Shown: positions 47,953-57,484 of the stretch, in pieces
Position numbering within the stretch: position 1 is the first letter of the stretch
How the letters are laid out: each line of letters begins with the position of its first letter
Assembly (NCBI RefSeq): GCF_001884135.1
Contig: NZ_MAOC01000090.1
Location: 23,868 to 87,867 of the forward strand
Direction: 5' to 3'
Length of the DNA stretch: 64,000 nucleotides
From: Bacillus nitratireducens
GTDB taxonomy: Bacteria > Bacillota > Bacilli > Bacillales > Bacillaceae_G
Notes under the pieces: generated by a model
Databases searched by the model: none
Told to the model about the DNA's origin: nothing
What the model saw: the letters and a program-made list of their open reading frames with translations, nothing else
Made by a program: the position numbers and the translations under genes

Positions 47953-49090
47953 ACGACATGTACAATTTCGTAAAAAAGATGGATCGCTTTATCGTGAGCA
48001 GGTAATGGGGACAAAAGGTTTCTCTGGTACCCAGTCTATTTTGTATCATCATTATATGCCAACAGAAGTAGGGCATGCGGCATTATCGCATTCTTGTCAG
48101 TTACAGTATGAAGAGGATGTTGCTCTTGCTCATCGTCATTTCCGTACGAAAGAAAATAAAAAAACTGGTGATGCAGTAAGCGGAAGAAACTTTATGCTTG
48201 GGAATGAGGATTTATTAATTGGAGTAGTGAGTCCGACAGAAAAAATGGATTATTTTTACCGTAATGGTGATGGCGATGAAATGTTATTTGTTCATTATGG
48301 AACAGGAAAAATTGAAACGATGTTTGGAACGATTCACTATAGAAAAGGTGATTATGTAACAATTCCAATCGGAACGATTTATCGTGTTATTCCAGATGAG
48401 GGAGAGACTAAGTTTCTTGTTGTAGAGGCAAATAGCCAAATTACAACACCAAGTCGCTATCGTAATGAATATGGGCAATTGTTAGAACATAGTCCGTTTT
48501 GTGAAAGAGATATGCGTGGACCGGAGAAATTGGAGACATATGATGAAAAAGGTGAGTTTGTCGTAATGACAAAGTCGAGAGGCTATATGCATAAGCATGT
48601 TTTAGGGCACCATCCGCTAGATGTTGTTGGGTGGGATGGTTATCTATATCCGTGGGTCTTTAATGTGGAGGATTTTGAGCCAATTACAGGTCGTATTCAT
48701 CAGCCGCCACCAGTACATCAAACATTCGAAGGGCATAATTTCGTCATTTGCTCTTTCGTACCGCGTTTATACGATTATCATCCAGAATCTATTCCGGCAC
48801 CATATTATCATAGTAATGTGAATAGTGATGAAGTACTGTACTATGTAGAAGGTAATTTTATGAGCCGAAAGGGTGTAGAAGAAGGATCTATTACGCTTCA
48901 TCCAAGCGGGATTCCGCATGGGCCACATCCAGGGAAAACAGAAGCGAGTATAGGGAAGAAAGAGACACTTGAACTGGCTGTTATGATAGATACATTCCGT
49001 CCGCTTCGTATTGTAAAACAAGCACATGAAACGGAAGATGAAAAGTACATGTATAGCTGGATTGAAGAGGGTTCATATACTGTGAAATAA
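47918..49090 (+). CDS. Homogentisate 1,2-dioxygenase-like protein
   Basis: A 390-residue cupin-type dioxygenase. The C-terminal half has the expected iron-ligand pattern: YYHSNVNSDEVLYYVEG and HPSGIPHGPHPG. The N-terminal cupin contains EMLFVHYGTGKIETMFG. It should open the ring of homogentisate to maleylacetoacetate. The start at 47918 (MFYRHMGELPHKRH) is chosen among three nearby in-frame codons (47909 GTG, 47912 ATG). It overlaps the upstream gene, so the two are translationally coupled. No maleylacetoacetate isomerase gene is present in the unit. Confidence 0.88.
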   Translation: MFYRHMGELPHKRHVQFRKKDGSLYREQVMGTKGFSGTQSILYHHYMPTEVGHAALSHSCQLQYEEDVALAHRHFRTKENKKTGDAVSGRNFMLGNEDLLIGVVSPTEKMDYFYRNGDGDEMLFVHYGTGKIETMFGTIHYRKGDYVTIPIGTIYRVIPDEGETKFLVVEANSQITTPSRYRNEYGQLLEHSPFCERDMRGPEKLETYDEKGEFVVMTKSRGYMHKHVLGHHPLDVVGWDGYLYPWVFNVEDFEPITGRIHQPPPVHQTFEGHNFVICSFVPRLYDYHPESIPAPYYHSNVNSDEVLYYVEGNFMSRKGVEEGSITLHPSGIPHGPHPGKTEASIGKKETLELAVMIDTFRPLRIVKQAHETEDEKYMYSWIEEGSYTVK

Positions 49091-49094
49091 GTAA

Positions 49095-49134
49095 AAAGAG
49101 GCATGCTCCCTTAGTGAGCATGCCTCTTTTATGG
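49095..49134 (+). terminator. Terminator of the tyrosine-degradation unit
   Basis: AAAAGAGGCATGCTC and GAGCATGCCTCTTTT pair around CCTTAGT. Confidence 0.92.
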
Positions 49135-49323
49135 AATCGACATGTATAATAATACCAAAAAAAGTTATAGAAAGATATATAGAAAGAATGATAAGGATCG
49201 TGCATATTCAGAAGAATTTCTATTTATTTCGACAGGGGTTGTTGTGGCTGGATTTTGTGTTTGAAAATTTACATTTTTCTAATTATATATAATATAATTG
49301 TTGGGGAACTAAGGGGGGAATTT

Positions 49324-50598
49324 ATGAAAAATACATGGCGTGAGTTAAGAGAGATGGATCGTAACGTATGGATTCGATTTATCGGTGAGACATTGAACGG
49401 AATTGCGATGATGATGTTAATGCCTTTTTTTGCACTATATTTAAAAGATAAGGTAGATTCTTTATTACAAGTTGGGATTATTATGGCGCTTTCTCCAATT
49501 GCTGCAAGCTTTGGCTCGCTTATAGGCGGAAGAATAGCTGATATATATGGAAGAAAGCCAATTATGATATTTTCAATGGCGAGTAATGCATTATTAATGC
49601 TCGGTTTTTTATTTATAGAAGGGTTTATTCCATATGCCATTTTATCTATTTTTTTAGGGCTAAGTAATTCGCTATTTCACCCAGCGGCATCAGCGATGGT
49701 TGCAGATGTGACGGCGCCAGAAAAAAGAACAGAAGCATATGGTTTATTGCGAATGGGACACAATATTGGTGCTGCAATTGGACCGATAATGGGAGCATCG
49801 GTGGTTGTTTTATCAAAGAACCTCGTGTTTATTATTGCTTCCTCCGCTATGTTGTTTTATGCGCTACTAGTGTTAGTACTTATTAAAGAAACAATGCCAA
49901 AAATTACGGAGATGACGGAAAAAAATAAAGAGAAGGAATCCGGAGCAGTTTGGAAAATTTTAATGAGAGATAAGGCGTTAATGATTTATTTGTTAGCGGG
50001 GATCATTATTTCTATGGGGTTCTCTCAAACAGAAGGCATGTTGCCGCTGCACTTTGATAACGAAATGAAGGGAATTTTTGGAGTCAACAATCCATACCCA
50101 TATTTAATGGCATTAAATGGTCTATTAGTTGTTTTATTTCAATTCCAAATTTCAAAATGGGCGACAGATAAACCTGTCGGAAAAACGATGTTATACGGTG
50201 CGTGTTTGTTTGGAATTGGTTTGTTTTTTATAGGGTGGTTACCGAAGTGGTTTGGAGAATTTGATACAAATGCTACAATTATTTTAATGACGTTAATGTT
50301 TGTTTATGCCATATATACGTTAGGCGAGATGATTATGTCGCCTGTACAGATGACGTTTGTAGCGAATTTGGCCCCTGAGCATTTGAGAGGAACCTATATG
50401 GGGGCGGCGAGTTTGCAGTGGATTACAGGAAGTGCATTCGGTCCACTCCTTGGTGGTTTTCTATTGGATCGTTTGCTTGGTCACTACTTATTTACAATTT
50501 TAAGTGTAGGGTGTGTAGTTGCAGGCTTTGTATATGTTTCTTTAGATCGTCTTGTTGAGCAGAGGCAAAAGGATACGCCTACAAAACAGTCTTCTTAA
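49324..50598 (+). CDS. MFS transporter
   Basis: A 424-residue transporter with 12 predicted helices. The MFS loop 2-3 motif is GGRIADIYGRKP (about residues 73-84), and the second half repeats a similar helix pattern after a central charged loop (KITEMTEKNKEKESG). The family resembles drug-resistance MFS proteins of bacilli. AAGGGGGG precedes the ATG at 49324; the 23 upstream codons are AT-rich leader. It has its own promoter region after the tyrosine unit; whether it exports an aromatic compound is speculation. Confidence 0.87.
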   Translation: MKNTWRELREMDRNVWIRFIGETLNGIAMMMLMPFFALYLKDKVDSLLQVGIIMALSPIAASFGSLIGGRIADIYGRKPIMIFSMASNALLMLGFLFIEGFIPYAILSIFLGLSNSLFHPAASAMVADVTAPEKRTEAYGLLRMGHNIGAAIGPIMGASVVVLSKNLVFIIASSAMLFYALLVLVLIKETMPKITEMTEKNKEKESGAVWKILMRDKALMIYLLAGIIISMGFSQTEGMLPLHFDNEMKGIFGVNNPYPYLMALNGLLVVLFQFQISKWATDKPVGKTMLYGACLFGIGLFFIGWLPKWFGEFDTNATIILMTLMFVYAIYTLGEMIMSPVQMTFVANLAPEHLRGTYMGAASLQWITGSAFGPLLGGFLLDRLLGHYLFTILSVGCVVAGFVYVSLDRLVEQRQKDTPTKQSS

Positions 50599-50635
50599 TA
50601 AAATGAAACTTTAATCAGTGTTTTTTCATTCTCCA
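50598..50635 (-). repeat. bcr1 repeat, short terminal fragment
   Basis: ATAAAATGAAACTTTAATCA followed by GTGTTTTTTCAT is the right end of bcr1 on the minus strand. Its terminal ATAAA overlaps the stop codon of the MFS gene. Confidence 0.65.
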
Positions 50636-50899
50636 CAAATGGTAGGGTAATATAGATGACATACACAAAAAGTGGATTTCTACATATTTTAGGTACATAA
50701 CCAGATTAGATAGAAATCTTACTGTAAAGTTTAATTTTGTTTAGGTGTGTAGAAAATTAAAGAGGAAAAGTGTAGAAAACCAATAAGTGGTGTCATTTAA
50801 TTATTTGTGGAAGTTACATTTTATTTCAAATAGGAACTACCTATTTTTATAAAAAGTGCTAAAATAGAAAAATGAAAACAATTGGTTAGGGTGATTTCA
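50636..50899. other. Gene-free stretch upstream of ddl
   Basis: AT-rich with no gene seen. It should contain the ddl promoter; AAAATAGAAAAATG around 50860-50873 could hold a weak -10. Confidence 0.45.
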
Positions 50900-51985
50900 G
50901 TGACAAAAATTAAATTAGGTTTATTATACGGTGGAAAATCAGCTGAGCATCAAGTTTCGTTACAAACGGCTCTTGCTGCTATTAAAGCATTAAATCAAGA
51001 TAAATTCGAGATTCATCCAATTTATATTACAGAACAAGGTCAATGGGTACGCGGTGAGCGTATTGAAGGTGAAGTAACAGATGTTGAAGCTTTAAAAATG
51101 AGCGGTGCAGAAAATGCAATTTCTCCGTTATCATTAAGCACGGAAATTATTCCAGCTGAAACTTCTGAGGAAAATGCTATCGACGTTATTTTCCCATTAC
51201 TACATGGACCAAACGGTGAAGATGGAACGGTTCAAGGGTTATTAGAATTAATGAACATTCCTTATGTAGGAAATGGTGTTTTAGCATCATCTGCCGGTAT
51301 GGATAAAGTCGTTATGAAAAATATCTTTGCAGAAGCTGGTTTAAAACAAGCGAAATATGCATCTTTCATTCGTAGTGCATGGGAAAAAAATCGCGAAGAA
51401 GCTTATGACAAAGTAGAAGAGAAGTTAGGATATCCTTGCTTCGTAAAACCAGCAAACCTTGGTTCAAGTGTTGGTATTAATAAGTGTAAAGATCGTGAAG
51501 AACTTGAGAATGCATTTGAAGAGGCATTCCAATTTGACCGCAAAATTATTGTAGAAGAAAATATTGTTGGGCGTGAAGTAGAAGTTGGTGTACTAGGTAA
51601 TGATGAGCCAAAATGTTCAGTTGTAGGTGAAATTGTACCGAAAAAGGACTTCTATGATTATAAGTCGAAATACATCGATGGTGATACAGCATTAATTATT
51701 CCAGCTGAAATGACAGAAGAAGAGTCTGATGTAATTAAGCGAGATGCAATTGTTGCATTCCAATCATTAGATGGTGCTGGCTTAACACGAGCTGATTTCT
51801 TCTTAACGAAAGACGGAGAAGTATATATTAACGAAGTGAACACAATGCCAGGATTTACGCCGTTTAGTATGTTCCCTCTATTATGGCAGCATACTGGATT
51901 ACCGTATCCAAAATTAATTGAAGAGCTAATTAATTTAGCGATTGAGCGTCACGAAGAAAAACAAAAAATTAAATATACAATCTAA
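50900..51985 (+). CDS. ddl: D-alanine--D-alanine ligase
   Basis: A 361-residue ATP-grasp ligase that makes D-alanyl-D-alanine for peptidoglycan. Motifs: [16 protein letters not shown] at the N-terminus, [31 protein letters not shown] for ATP binding, and [19 protein letters not shown] for the metal and second substrate. The GTG at 50900 has AGGGTGA at good spacing; six earlier codons do not fit the family start. It precedes murF, the next enzyme to use the dipeptide. Confidence 0.95.
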   Translation: MTKIKLGLLYGGKSAEHQVSLQTALAAIKALNQDKFEIHPIYITEQGQWVRGERIEGEVTDVEALKMSGAENAISPLSLSTEIIPAETSEENAIDVIFPLLHGPNGEDGTVQGLLELMNIPYVGNGVLASSAGMDKVVMKNIFAEAGLKQAKYASFIRSAWEKNREEAYDKVEEKLGYPCFVKPANLGSSVGINKCKDREELENAFEEAFQFDRKIIVEENIVGREVEVGVLGNDEPKCSVVGEIVPKKDFYDYKSKYIDGDTALIIPAEMTEEESDVIKRDAIVAFQSLDGAGLTRADFFLTKDGEVYINEVNTMPGFTPFSMFPLLWQHTGLPYPKLIEELINLAIERHEEKQKIKYTI

Positions 51986-51987
51986 CA

Positions 51988-52027
51988 AAAAAGGAGGAAG
52001 CACTATTCGAAGGAATAGTGCTTCCTC
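51988..52027 (+). terminator. Hairpin between ddl and murF
   Basis: GAGGAAGCACTATTC and GAATAGTGCTTCCTC form a 15-bp perfect stem around GAAG. Only a short T-poor tail follows, so it may attenuate or process the ddl-murF transcript rather than end it. Confidence 0.7.
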
Positions 52028-52045
52028 TATGTAAGGAGTGTTTTC

Positions 52046-53422
52046 ATGATAAACCGAACGTTAAAACAAGTAGAACAGATGATAAATGGTACTGGATTAG
52101 CAAAGCAGTATGAGGGAATTACTATAAAAGGAGTGTCTATTGATACGAGAAAAATTGAAAAGGGAAACTTATATGTTCCGATTCAAGGTGAACGTTTCGA
52201 TGGACATGCTTTTGTAGATAAAGCTGTTGAAAGTGGGGCTGTTGCTACATTATGGATGAAAGGTGTAGCAAATCCGCCTGAGAATCTTCCTGTTATTTTT
52301 GTAGAGGATACGCTATCAGCGTTACAAATGTTAGCGAAAAACTATCGCGATCAACTGGATGTTAAAGTTGTTGGTGTAACAGGTAGTAACGGTAAAACGT
52401 CTACGAAGGATATTGTAACGAGTCTTCTTGCAACTAAATTTAAAGTTCAAAAAACAGAAGGTAATTTCAATAATCATATCGGTTTACCTCTTACTATTTT
52501 AAACCTAGAAGAAAATACAGAAGTTGCTGTATTAGAAATGGGTATGTCAAGCCGCGGGGAAATTGAATTCCTATCTAAGCTAGCTCGTCCTAATGCGGCT
52601 ATTATCACGAATATTGGTGAGGCGCATTTAATGGATTTAGGCTCTCGTGAGGCGATTGCAGAAGCGAAATTAGAAATTGTGACAGGGTTACAAGAAGGTG
52701 GAGTGTTCGTATATAACGGAGATGAGCCATTATTAACGAATCGTGTTCCTGAAATGAATTTAGCAGCGGAAACAGTTACGTTTGGTGATGCAAGAGCAAA
52801 TGATTATTATCCAACTACTGTAACATTACAGGCAACTGGAACGCATTTTAAAATGAATAGAGAAGAAAATATTTCATTTTATATACCAGTGTTAGGGAAA
52901 CATAATGTGTATAATACACTTGCTTCAATGGCAATTGCGAAACATTTTGGTGTAACATGGGAAGAAATGAAAAAAGGTTTAGTAACGCTTCAAATGACAG
53001 GCATGCGTATGGAAATTGTAAAAACAAATAGTGGTTTAACAATTATCAATGATGCTTATAATGCAAGTCCAACGGCTATGGAAGCAGCGTTCCACCTAAT
53101 GAATGGTTTAGATGGATTTGCTAAAAAAATTGTTGTACTTGGTGATATGCTAGAACTTGGTGATCAAGAAGTACAATTCCATTATGAGGTAGGTAAATTA
53201 ATCGACCCGGCAAAAATTTCATATGTATTCACATATGGTAGATTAGGGGCTCAAATTGCTGAAGGAGCGAAAATTAACTTCCCTAATGAACGTGTAAAGG
53301 CGTATGATAATAAAGAAGAGCTAGTAAAAGAGTTACAAGCAGTAGTTGATGTGAAAGATGTTGTATTAATAAAGGCATCTCGCGGCATGAAATTAGAAGA
53401 AATAATTACGATGTTGAAATAA
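52046..53422 (+). CDS. murF: UDP-MurNAc-tripeptide--D-Ala-D-Ala ligase
   Basis: A 458-residue Mur ligase that adds D-Ala-D-Ala to the UDP-muramyl tripeptide in the cytoplasm. The ATP-binding loop is VTGSNGKTSTKD (about residues 112-123), followed by EGNFNNHIGLPLT, the central-domain EMGMSSRGEIEFLS, and the C-terminal INDAYNASPTAMEAA and VLGDMLELG. AAGGAG precedes the ATG. It follows ddl, its functional partner. Confidence 0.96.
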   Translation: MINRTLKQVEQMINGTGLAKQYEGITIKGVSIDTRKIEKGNLYVPIQGERFDGHAFVDKAVESGAVATLWMKGVANPPENLPVIFVEDTLSALQMLAKNYRDQLDVKVVGVTGSNGKTSTKDIVTSLLATKFKVQKTEGNFNNHIGLPLTILNLEENTEVAVLEMGMSSRGEIEFLSKLARPNAAIITNIGEAHLMDLGSREAIAEAKLEIVTGLQEGGVFVYNGDEPLLTNRVPEMNLAAETVTFGDARANDYYPTTVTLQATGTHFKMNREENISFYIPVLGKHNVYNTLASMAIAKHFGVTWEEMKKGLVTLQMTGMRMEIVKTNSGLTIINDAYNASPTAMEAAFHLMNGLDGFAKKIVVLGDMLELGDQEVQFHYEVGKLIDPAKISYVFTYGRLGAQIAEGAKINFPNERVKAYDNKEELVKELQAVVDVKDVVLIKASRGMKLEEIITMLK

Positions 53423-53726
53423 TTGGTGTATATAAACAGGGATGATAGCTACGAAAATAGAGGAAACTTATAATAAGCGCTTACAGTAAATATAAAAAAA
53501 TAAAAGTGAAGAAAAAAGCTCTGAATATGAAAATAAGGTAACAGTTGGGTTTGCTTTTTGCACATACAAAACTTATAATTGATAAAGTGTAATAACGTTT
53601 AGAAGTATTTTCGTGTAGAAATACGCCCGTTTATATACGTGAGCATTCAGGAAAAGGGCTTTTCCGCCAATTCGGAAAATGCCTTTTTTTAAATGATAAG
53701 TATAGGATAGAAAAGGAGAAGTAACA
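53423..53726. other. Leader region of cshA
   Basis: No gene. It holds a cre-like palindrome ATAAGCGCTTACA at about 53473-53486 and a terminator at 53650-53693 just before the cshA ribosome site. The distance and position suggest a regulated leader. Confidence 0.5.
53650..53693 (+). terminator. Terminator in the cshA leader
   Basis: AAAAGGGCTTTTCCG pairs with CGGAAAATGCCTTTTTTT. It is either the end of an upstream transcript or an attenuator for cshA. Confidence 0.8.
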
Positions 53727-55319
53727 TTGACAACATTTCGAGAATTAGGATTAAGTGAATCTTTATTGCAATCTGTTGAAAGTATGGGCTTTGAAGAGGC
53801 TACGCCGATTCAAGCTGAAACAATCCCACATGCATTGCAAGGTAAAGATATTATTGGGCAAGCGCAAACAGGTACAGGGAAAACAGCAGCATTTGGATTA
53901 CCGCTATTAGATAAAGTAGATACTCGTAAAGAAGCAGTTCAAGGTATTGTTATCGCGCCAACGCGTGAATTAGCAATCCAAGTTGGAGAAGAGCTATACA
54001 AAATTGGTAAACATAAACGTGTTCGTATTTTACCAATTTACGGTGGTCAAGATATTAACCGCCAAATTCGTGCTCTAAAAAAACACCCACACATTATTGT
54101 TGGTACGCCGGGTCGTATTTTAGATCATATTAACCGTAAAACACTTCGTTTACAAAACGTTGAGACTGTTGTTCTTGATGAAGCGGATGAAATGTTAAAC
54201 ATGGGCTTCATTGAAGATATTGAAGCGATTTTAACAGATGTGCCAGAAACACATCAAACATTATTATTCTCAGCGACAATGCCAGATCCAATCCGTCGTA
54301 TTGCTGAGCGCTTCATGACTGAGCCTCAACACATTAAAGTAAAAGCAAAAGAAGTAACAATGCCAAACATTCAGCAGTTCTATTTAGAAGTGCAAGAAAA
54401 GAAAAAGTTTGACGTGTTAACACGCTTACTAGATATTCAATCTCCAGAGCTTGCGATCGTATTCGGTCGTACAAAGCGTCGTGTTGATGAATTATCAGAA
54501 GCATTAAACTTACGTGGTTATGCAGCAGAAGGTATTCATGGTGATTTAACACAAGCGAAACGTATGTCTGTATTACGTAAATTTAAAGAAGGTGCTATTG
54601 AAGTTCTTGTTGCAACGGACGTTGCTGCGCGTGGTCTTGATATTTCAGGCGTAACACACGTATACAACTTCGATATCCCACAAGATCCAGAATCATACGT
54701 TCACCGTATCGGTCGTACTGGCCGTGCAGGTAAAAAAGGTATTGCAATGTTATTTGTAACACCACGTGAATCAGGACAATTAAAAAATATCGAGCGTACA
54801 ACAAAACGTAAGGTTGACCGTATGGAAGCACCGACACTTGACGAGGCACTAGAAGGTCAACAACGTTTAATCGCTGAAAAACTTCAAAGCACAATTGAAA
54901 ATGATAACTTATCATACTACAAGCGTATTGCAGAAGAAATGTTAGAAGAGAATGACTCTGTAACAGTAGTAGCTGCTGCTTTAAAAATGATGACAAAAGA
55001 GCCAGATACAACACCAATCGCTTTAACATCAGAACCACCAGTTGTTTCAAGAGGTGGCGGTTCTAAAAAACGCGGTGGTAACGGAGGCGGATACCGTGAT
55101 GGTAACCGTAATCGTAGTCGTGATGGTCGTAGTGGCGATGGTCGTAACCGTGACCGTAACCGTGATGGACGCAGTGGCGATGGTCGTAACCGTGATCGCA
55201 ATCGTGATGGTGGTAGCCGTGATGGTAACCGTGGTCGTAGAGGTGAAGGTCAAGGTCGCCCTGGATCTTCTTCAAATGGACGCGGCGAAAGAAAACATCA
55301 TAGCCGTCCACAAGCTTAA
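53727..55319 (+). CDS. cshA: DEAD-box RNA helicase
   Basis: A 530-residue helicase. All motifs are visible: Q motif ([13 protein letters not shown]), [10 protein letters not shown], Ia PTRELA, II DEAD, III SAT, IV-VI ending [12 protein letters not shown]. The C-terminal tail from about residue 440 is Gly/Arg/Asp-rich with repeats of [14 protein letters not shown], an RNA-binding low-complexity tail. It unwinds RNA in ribosome assembly, cold growth and RNA decay. The TTG start has AAAAGGAG upstream. The long leader with hairpin hints at cold or growth control. Confidence 0.95.
   Translation: MTTFRELGLSESLLQSVESMGFEEATPIQAETIPHALQGKDIIGQAQTGTGKTAAFGLPLLDKVDTRKEAVQGIVIAPTRELAIQVGEELYKIGKHKRVRILPIYGGQDINRQIRALKKHPHIIVGTPGRILDHINRKTLRLQNVETVVLDEADEMLNMGFIEDIEAILTDVPETHQTLLFSATMPDPIRRIAERFMTEPQHIKVKAKEVTMPNIQQFYLEVQEKKKFDVLTRLLDIQSPELAIVFGRTKRRVDELSEALNLRGYAAEGIHGDLTQAKRMSVLRKFKEGAIEVLVATDVAARGLDISGVTHVYNFDIPQDPESYVHRIGRTGRAGKKGIAMLFVTPRESGQLKNIERTTKRKVDRMEAPTLDEALEGQQRLIAEKLQSTIENDNLSYYKRIAEEMLEENDSVTVVAAALKMMTKEPDTTPIALTSEPPVVSRGGGSKKRGGNGGGYRDGNRNRSRDGRSGDGRNRDRNRDGRSGDGRNRDRNRDGGSRDGNRGRRGEGQGRPGSSSNGRGERKHHSRPQA
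55085..55250 (+). repeat. Repeats in the 3' end of cshA
   Basis: Short imperfect units based on CGTGATGGT/CGTAACCGT encode the RDGRNRDRN-type tail. The longest direct repeat spans GGTCGTAGTGGCGATGGTCG-like segments about 45 bases apart. Length variation between strains is likely. Confidence 0.75.
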
Positions 55320-55361
55320 TAAAAAAGAGAATGCCCTTTGCTGGCATTCTCTTTTTTTATT
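55319..55361 (+). terminator. Terminator of cshA
   Basis: AAAGAGAATGCC and GGCATTCTCTTT pair around CTTTGCT, followed by T. Confidence 0.92.
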
Positions 55362-55411
55362 TCTGTAATTGTGCATACTACATAATAACTCGTATAGAAA
55401 AGGGGTGCCAT

Positions 55412-56374
55412 ATGCTTGTAAGACTCGGGTACGTCGCGATGAGTGTACATTTGAAGAATGCATCTCCATCTCAAACGATGACATATGCACAGTTTCAGCG
55501 GATTGATGATCGAGAGGCTGCGATTCGTAAGCTCGAAAGAATTGCTAATTCGAATTTGGAAAATTGTTTACGGTTATTAAAGCATAATAAAGGGCATGAT
55601 ATATCTTTCTTTCGGCTTAGTTCCAAGCTTATTCCTTTAGCGAATCACGAGGAGTTATTAGAGTGGAACTATATTCGCCCCTTAAAAGAAAATTTAAAGG
55701 TGCTAGGTGAGTACGCAATTCGTATGAATATGCGAATTGATTTCCATCCGGATCACTTTGTTGTACTAAATTCACCTGAGGAGAGTATTTTCAAGCAATC
55801 TGTAAAGACATTGCAGATGCACAAAAAATTATTAAAGGGTATGGGAATTGAACATAAGCAACGATGTGTATTGCATGTTGGCGGAGGATATAAAGATAAA
55901 GAGCTCGCATTAGAGCGCTTTATAGAAAATTGGTCTAACGTTCCAAGAGGTATTCAAGAGATGATTATATTAGAAAATGATGATACGACTTTTTCTTTAG
56001 AAGAAACATTGTATTTAGGAGAGAAATTAGATATTCCAGTCGTGTTTGATTTGCATCATCATATGATGAATAATGACCAGGAAGATTGGCATGAAGATTG
56101 GGCACGTGTTGTTCATACGTGGGAAACATCTTTGTTACCAGTTAAAATGCATATCTCTAGTCCTAGAGATGAGAAAGACCCGAGGGCACACGCGGATTTT
56201 ATTGATGTTGATACATTCTTATCTTTTTTAAGAAGGATAAAGGGAAGTGTTGGGCAAATTGATTGTATGATTGAGGCGAAGAAGAAGGATGAGTCTTTAT
56301 TTCAACTCATGAGAGATTTAAGTCAACAAATAGATGTGGAAATTGTCGATGGTGCGAGCTTCTATATTAAATGA
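55412..56374 (+). CDS. uvsE: UV damage endonuclease
   Basis: A 320-residue UvdE-type endonuclease with a TIM-barrel fold. Landmarks: LVRLGYVAMSVHLKNASPSQT at the N-terminus, FRLSSKLIPLANHEELLEW, MRIDFHPDHFVVLNSP (metal ligands), ILENDDTTFSLEETL and FDLHHHMMN. It nicks DNA 5' of UV photoproducts and is common in spore formers. The start at 55412 follows AAAAGGGGTG; the upstream codons overlap the cshA terminator. It overlaps the convergent rhomboid gene by eight bases. Confidence 0.93.
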   Translation: MLVRLGYVAMSVHLKNASPSQTMTYAQFQRIDDREAAIRKLERIANSNLENCLRLLKHNKGHDISFFRLSSKLIPLANHEELLEWNYIRPLKENLKVLGEYAIRMNMRIDFHPDHFVVLNSPEESIFKQSVKTLQMHKKLLKGMGIEHKQRCVLHVGGGYKDKELALERFIENWSNVPRGIQEMIILENDDTTFSLEETLYLGEKLDIPVVFDLHHHMMNNDQEDWHEDWARVVHTWETSLLPVKMHISSPRDEKDPRAHADFIDVDTFLSFLRRIKGSVGQIDCMIEAKKKDESLFQLMRDLSQQIDVEIVDGASFYIK

Positions 56375-56939
56375 GCTCTGCACCATCGGATTTTTTTGTT
56401 AAAAGGGGAGCTAAAACGCCGCCGATTATTAAGCCTGTTAAATGGCTTATAGGATTAGCGGAAGGATTAAAGAAAGTAAATAAAAGTAATAGAAGTATCA
56501 TGACTGAAAAAATAGCAATTTCTTTTGGGTTTGAAGAACGATATCGACTATACAATAAAAATAATTGTGCACCTAGTAATCCAAAAATGCCACCAGATGC
56601 TCCGGCATGAATATAGTCAAGAGGCATAATAATATAAGAAGAAATATTTCCGATAATGCCAGAAAGGAAAAAAATAATGATGAAAGAAAAATGTCCTAGT
56701 TGTTTTTCGATAGAAGAACCAAGAACAAATAAACAAATGCTATTGGAAAGAAAATGTTGTAAGTCTACGTGTACAAATAGGGAAGTTATGACACGCCACC
56801 ATTCTCCTTTAGCGATATATTCATTGTAGGCTGCCATGTGAAAGAGGGAAAAATCGCTCAATATAATCATGACTAATTGTATAAGAAGTAAAGAGAGGAT
56901 GACTGGTTGTAATAGCGTACGAGTAGATGGTATTAGCAT
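56367..56939 (-). CDS. Rhomboid-family serine protease
   Basis: A 190-residue membrane protein with six helices. The catalytic Ser lies in HAGASGGIFG (about residue 114) and His in NPISHLTGLIIGG (about residue 167); the WWRVITSLFVHVDLQHFLSN segment is the usual loop 1 of rhomboids. It cleaves substrates within the membrane. AAAAGGAG is ten bases before the ATG. It corresponds in position to B. subtilis ydcA, next to acpS (ydcB). Confidence 0.92.
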   Translation of the reverse strand: MLIPSTRTLLQPVILSLLLIQLVMIILSDFSLFHMAAYNEYIAKGEWWRVITSLFVHVDLQHFLSNSICLFVLGSSIEKQLGHFSFIIIFFLSGIIGNISSYIIMPLDYIHAGASGGIFGLLGAQLFLLYSRYRSSNPKEIAIFSVMILLLLLFTFFNPSANPISHLTGLIIGGVLAPLLTKKSDGAELI

Positions 56940-57031
56940 GTTGTTAGTATCACTCCTTTTGCATCAGAAAGATTCTCTGTTATTCTTACAATATGAATGC
57001 AGAAAGCTAAATAGAAGAAGGGGATTTTGAA

Positions 57032-57391
57032 ATGATTGTAGGGATTGGAATCGATATTATTGAATTGAATCGAATTGAAAAAATGCTAGATGGAAAGCTT
57101 AAATTTATGGAACGTATTTTAACTGAAAGTGAACGTAATGTTGCCAAGGAGCTGAAAGGAAGTCGTCTTACAGAATTTGTGGCAGGAAGATTTGCAGCAA
57201 AAGAAGCGTATTCTAAGGCGGTAGGGACTGGAATTGGGAAAGAAGTTAGTTTCTTAGATATAGAAGTAAGGAATGATGATAGAGGTAAGCCGATTCTTAT
57301 TGCAAATACAGAGCATATTGTTCATCTATCAATTAGCCATAGTAAAGAATTTGCTGTTAGCCAAGTTGTTTTAGAAAGCTCGTCACGCTAG
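57032..57391 (+). CDS. acpS: Holo-[acyl-carrier-protein] synthase
   Basis: A 119-residue phosphopantetheinyl transferase, the normal family length. Mg-binding GIGIDIIELNRIEK is at the N-terminus and FVAGRFAAKEAYSKA at about residues 50-64. It moves 4'-phosphopantetheine from CoA to the acyl carrier protein for fatty acid synthesis. GAAGAAGGGG precedes the ATG. It begins the conserved run acpS-ydcC-alr-ndoAI-ndoA. Confidence 0.96.
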   Translation: MIVGIGIDIIELNRIEKMLDGKLKFMERILTESERNVAKELKGSRLTEFVAGRFAAKEAYSKAVGTGIGKEVSFLDIEVRNDDRGKPILIANTEHIVHLSISHSKEFAVSQVVLESSSR

Positions 57392-57484
57392 TCTGCATAT
57401 TTTATATCTTTGTCTCATATATTTGAGGTAGCGATAAGGAAGGCATATCTTCCATTCATTTATAGGGGCAAAGGGGCTGAAGTG

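Noticed and set aside
9978-50635. Dispersed repeats as insertion sequences
   Set aside because: They are about 150 bases, encode no transposase, and match bcr1; they are non-autonomous repeats at most.
55047-55253. Long minus-strand frames over the 3' end of cshA (for example a His/Tyr/Asp-rich one)
   Set aside because: They are created by the repeated GAY/CGY codons of the cshA tail, have no ribosome site and low-complexity products.
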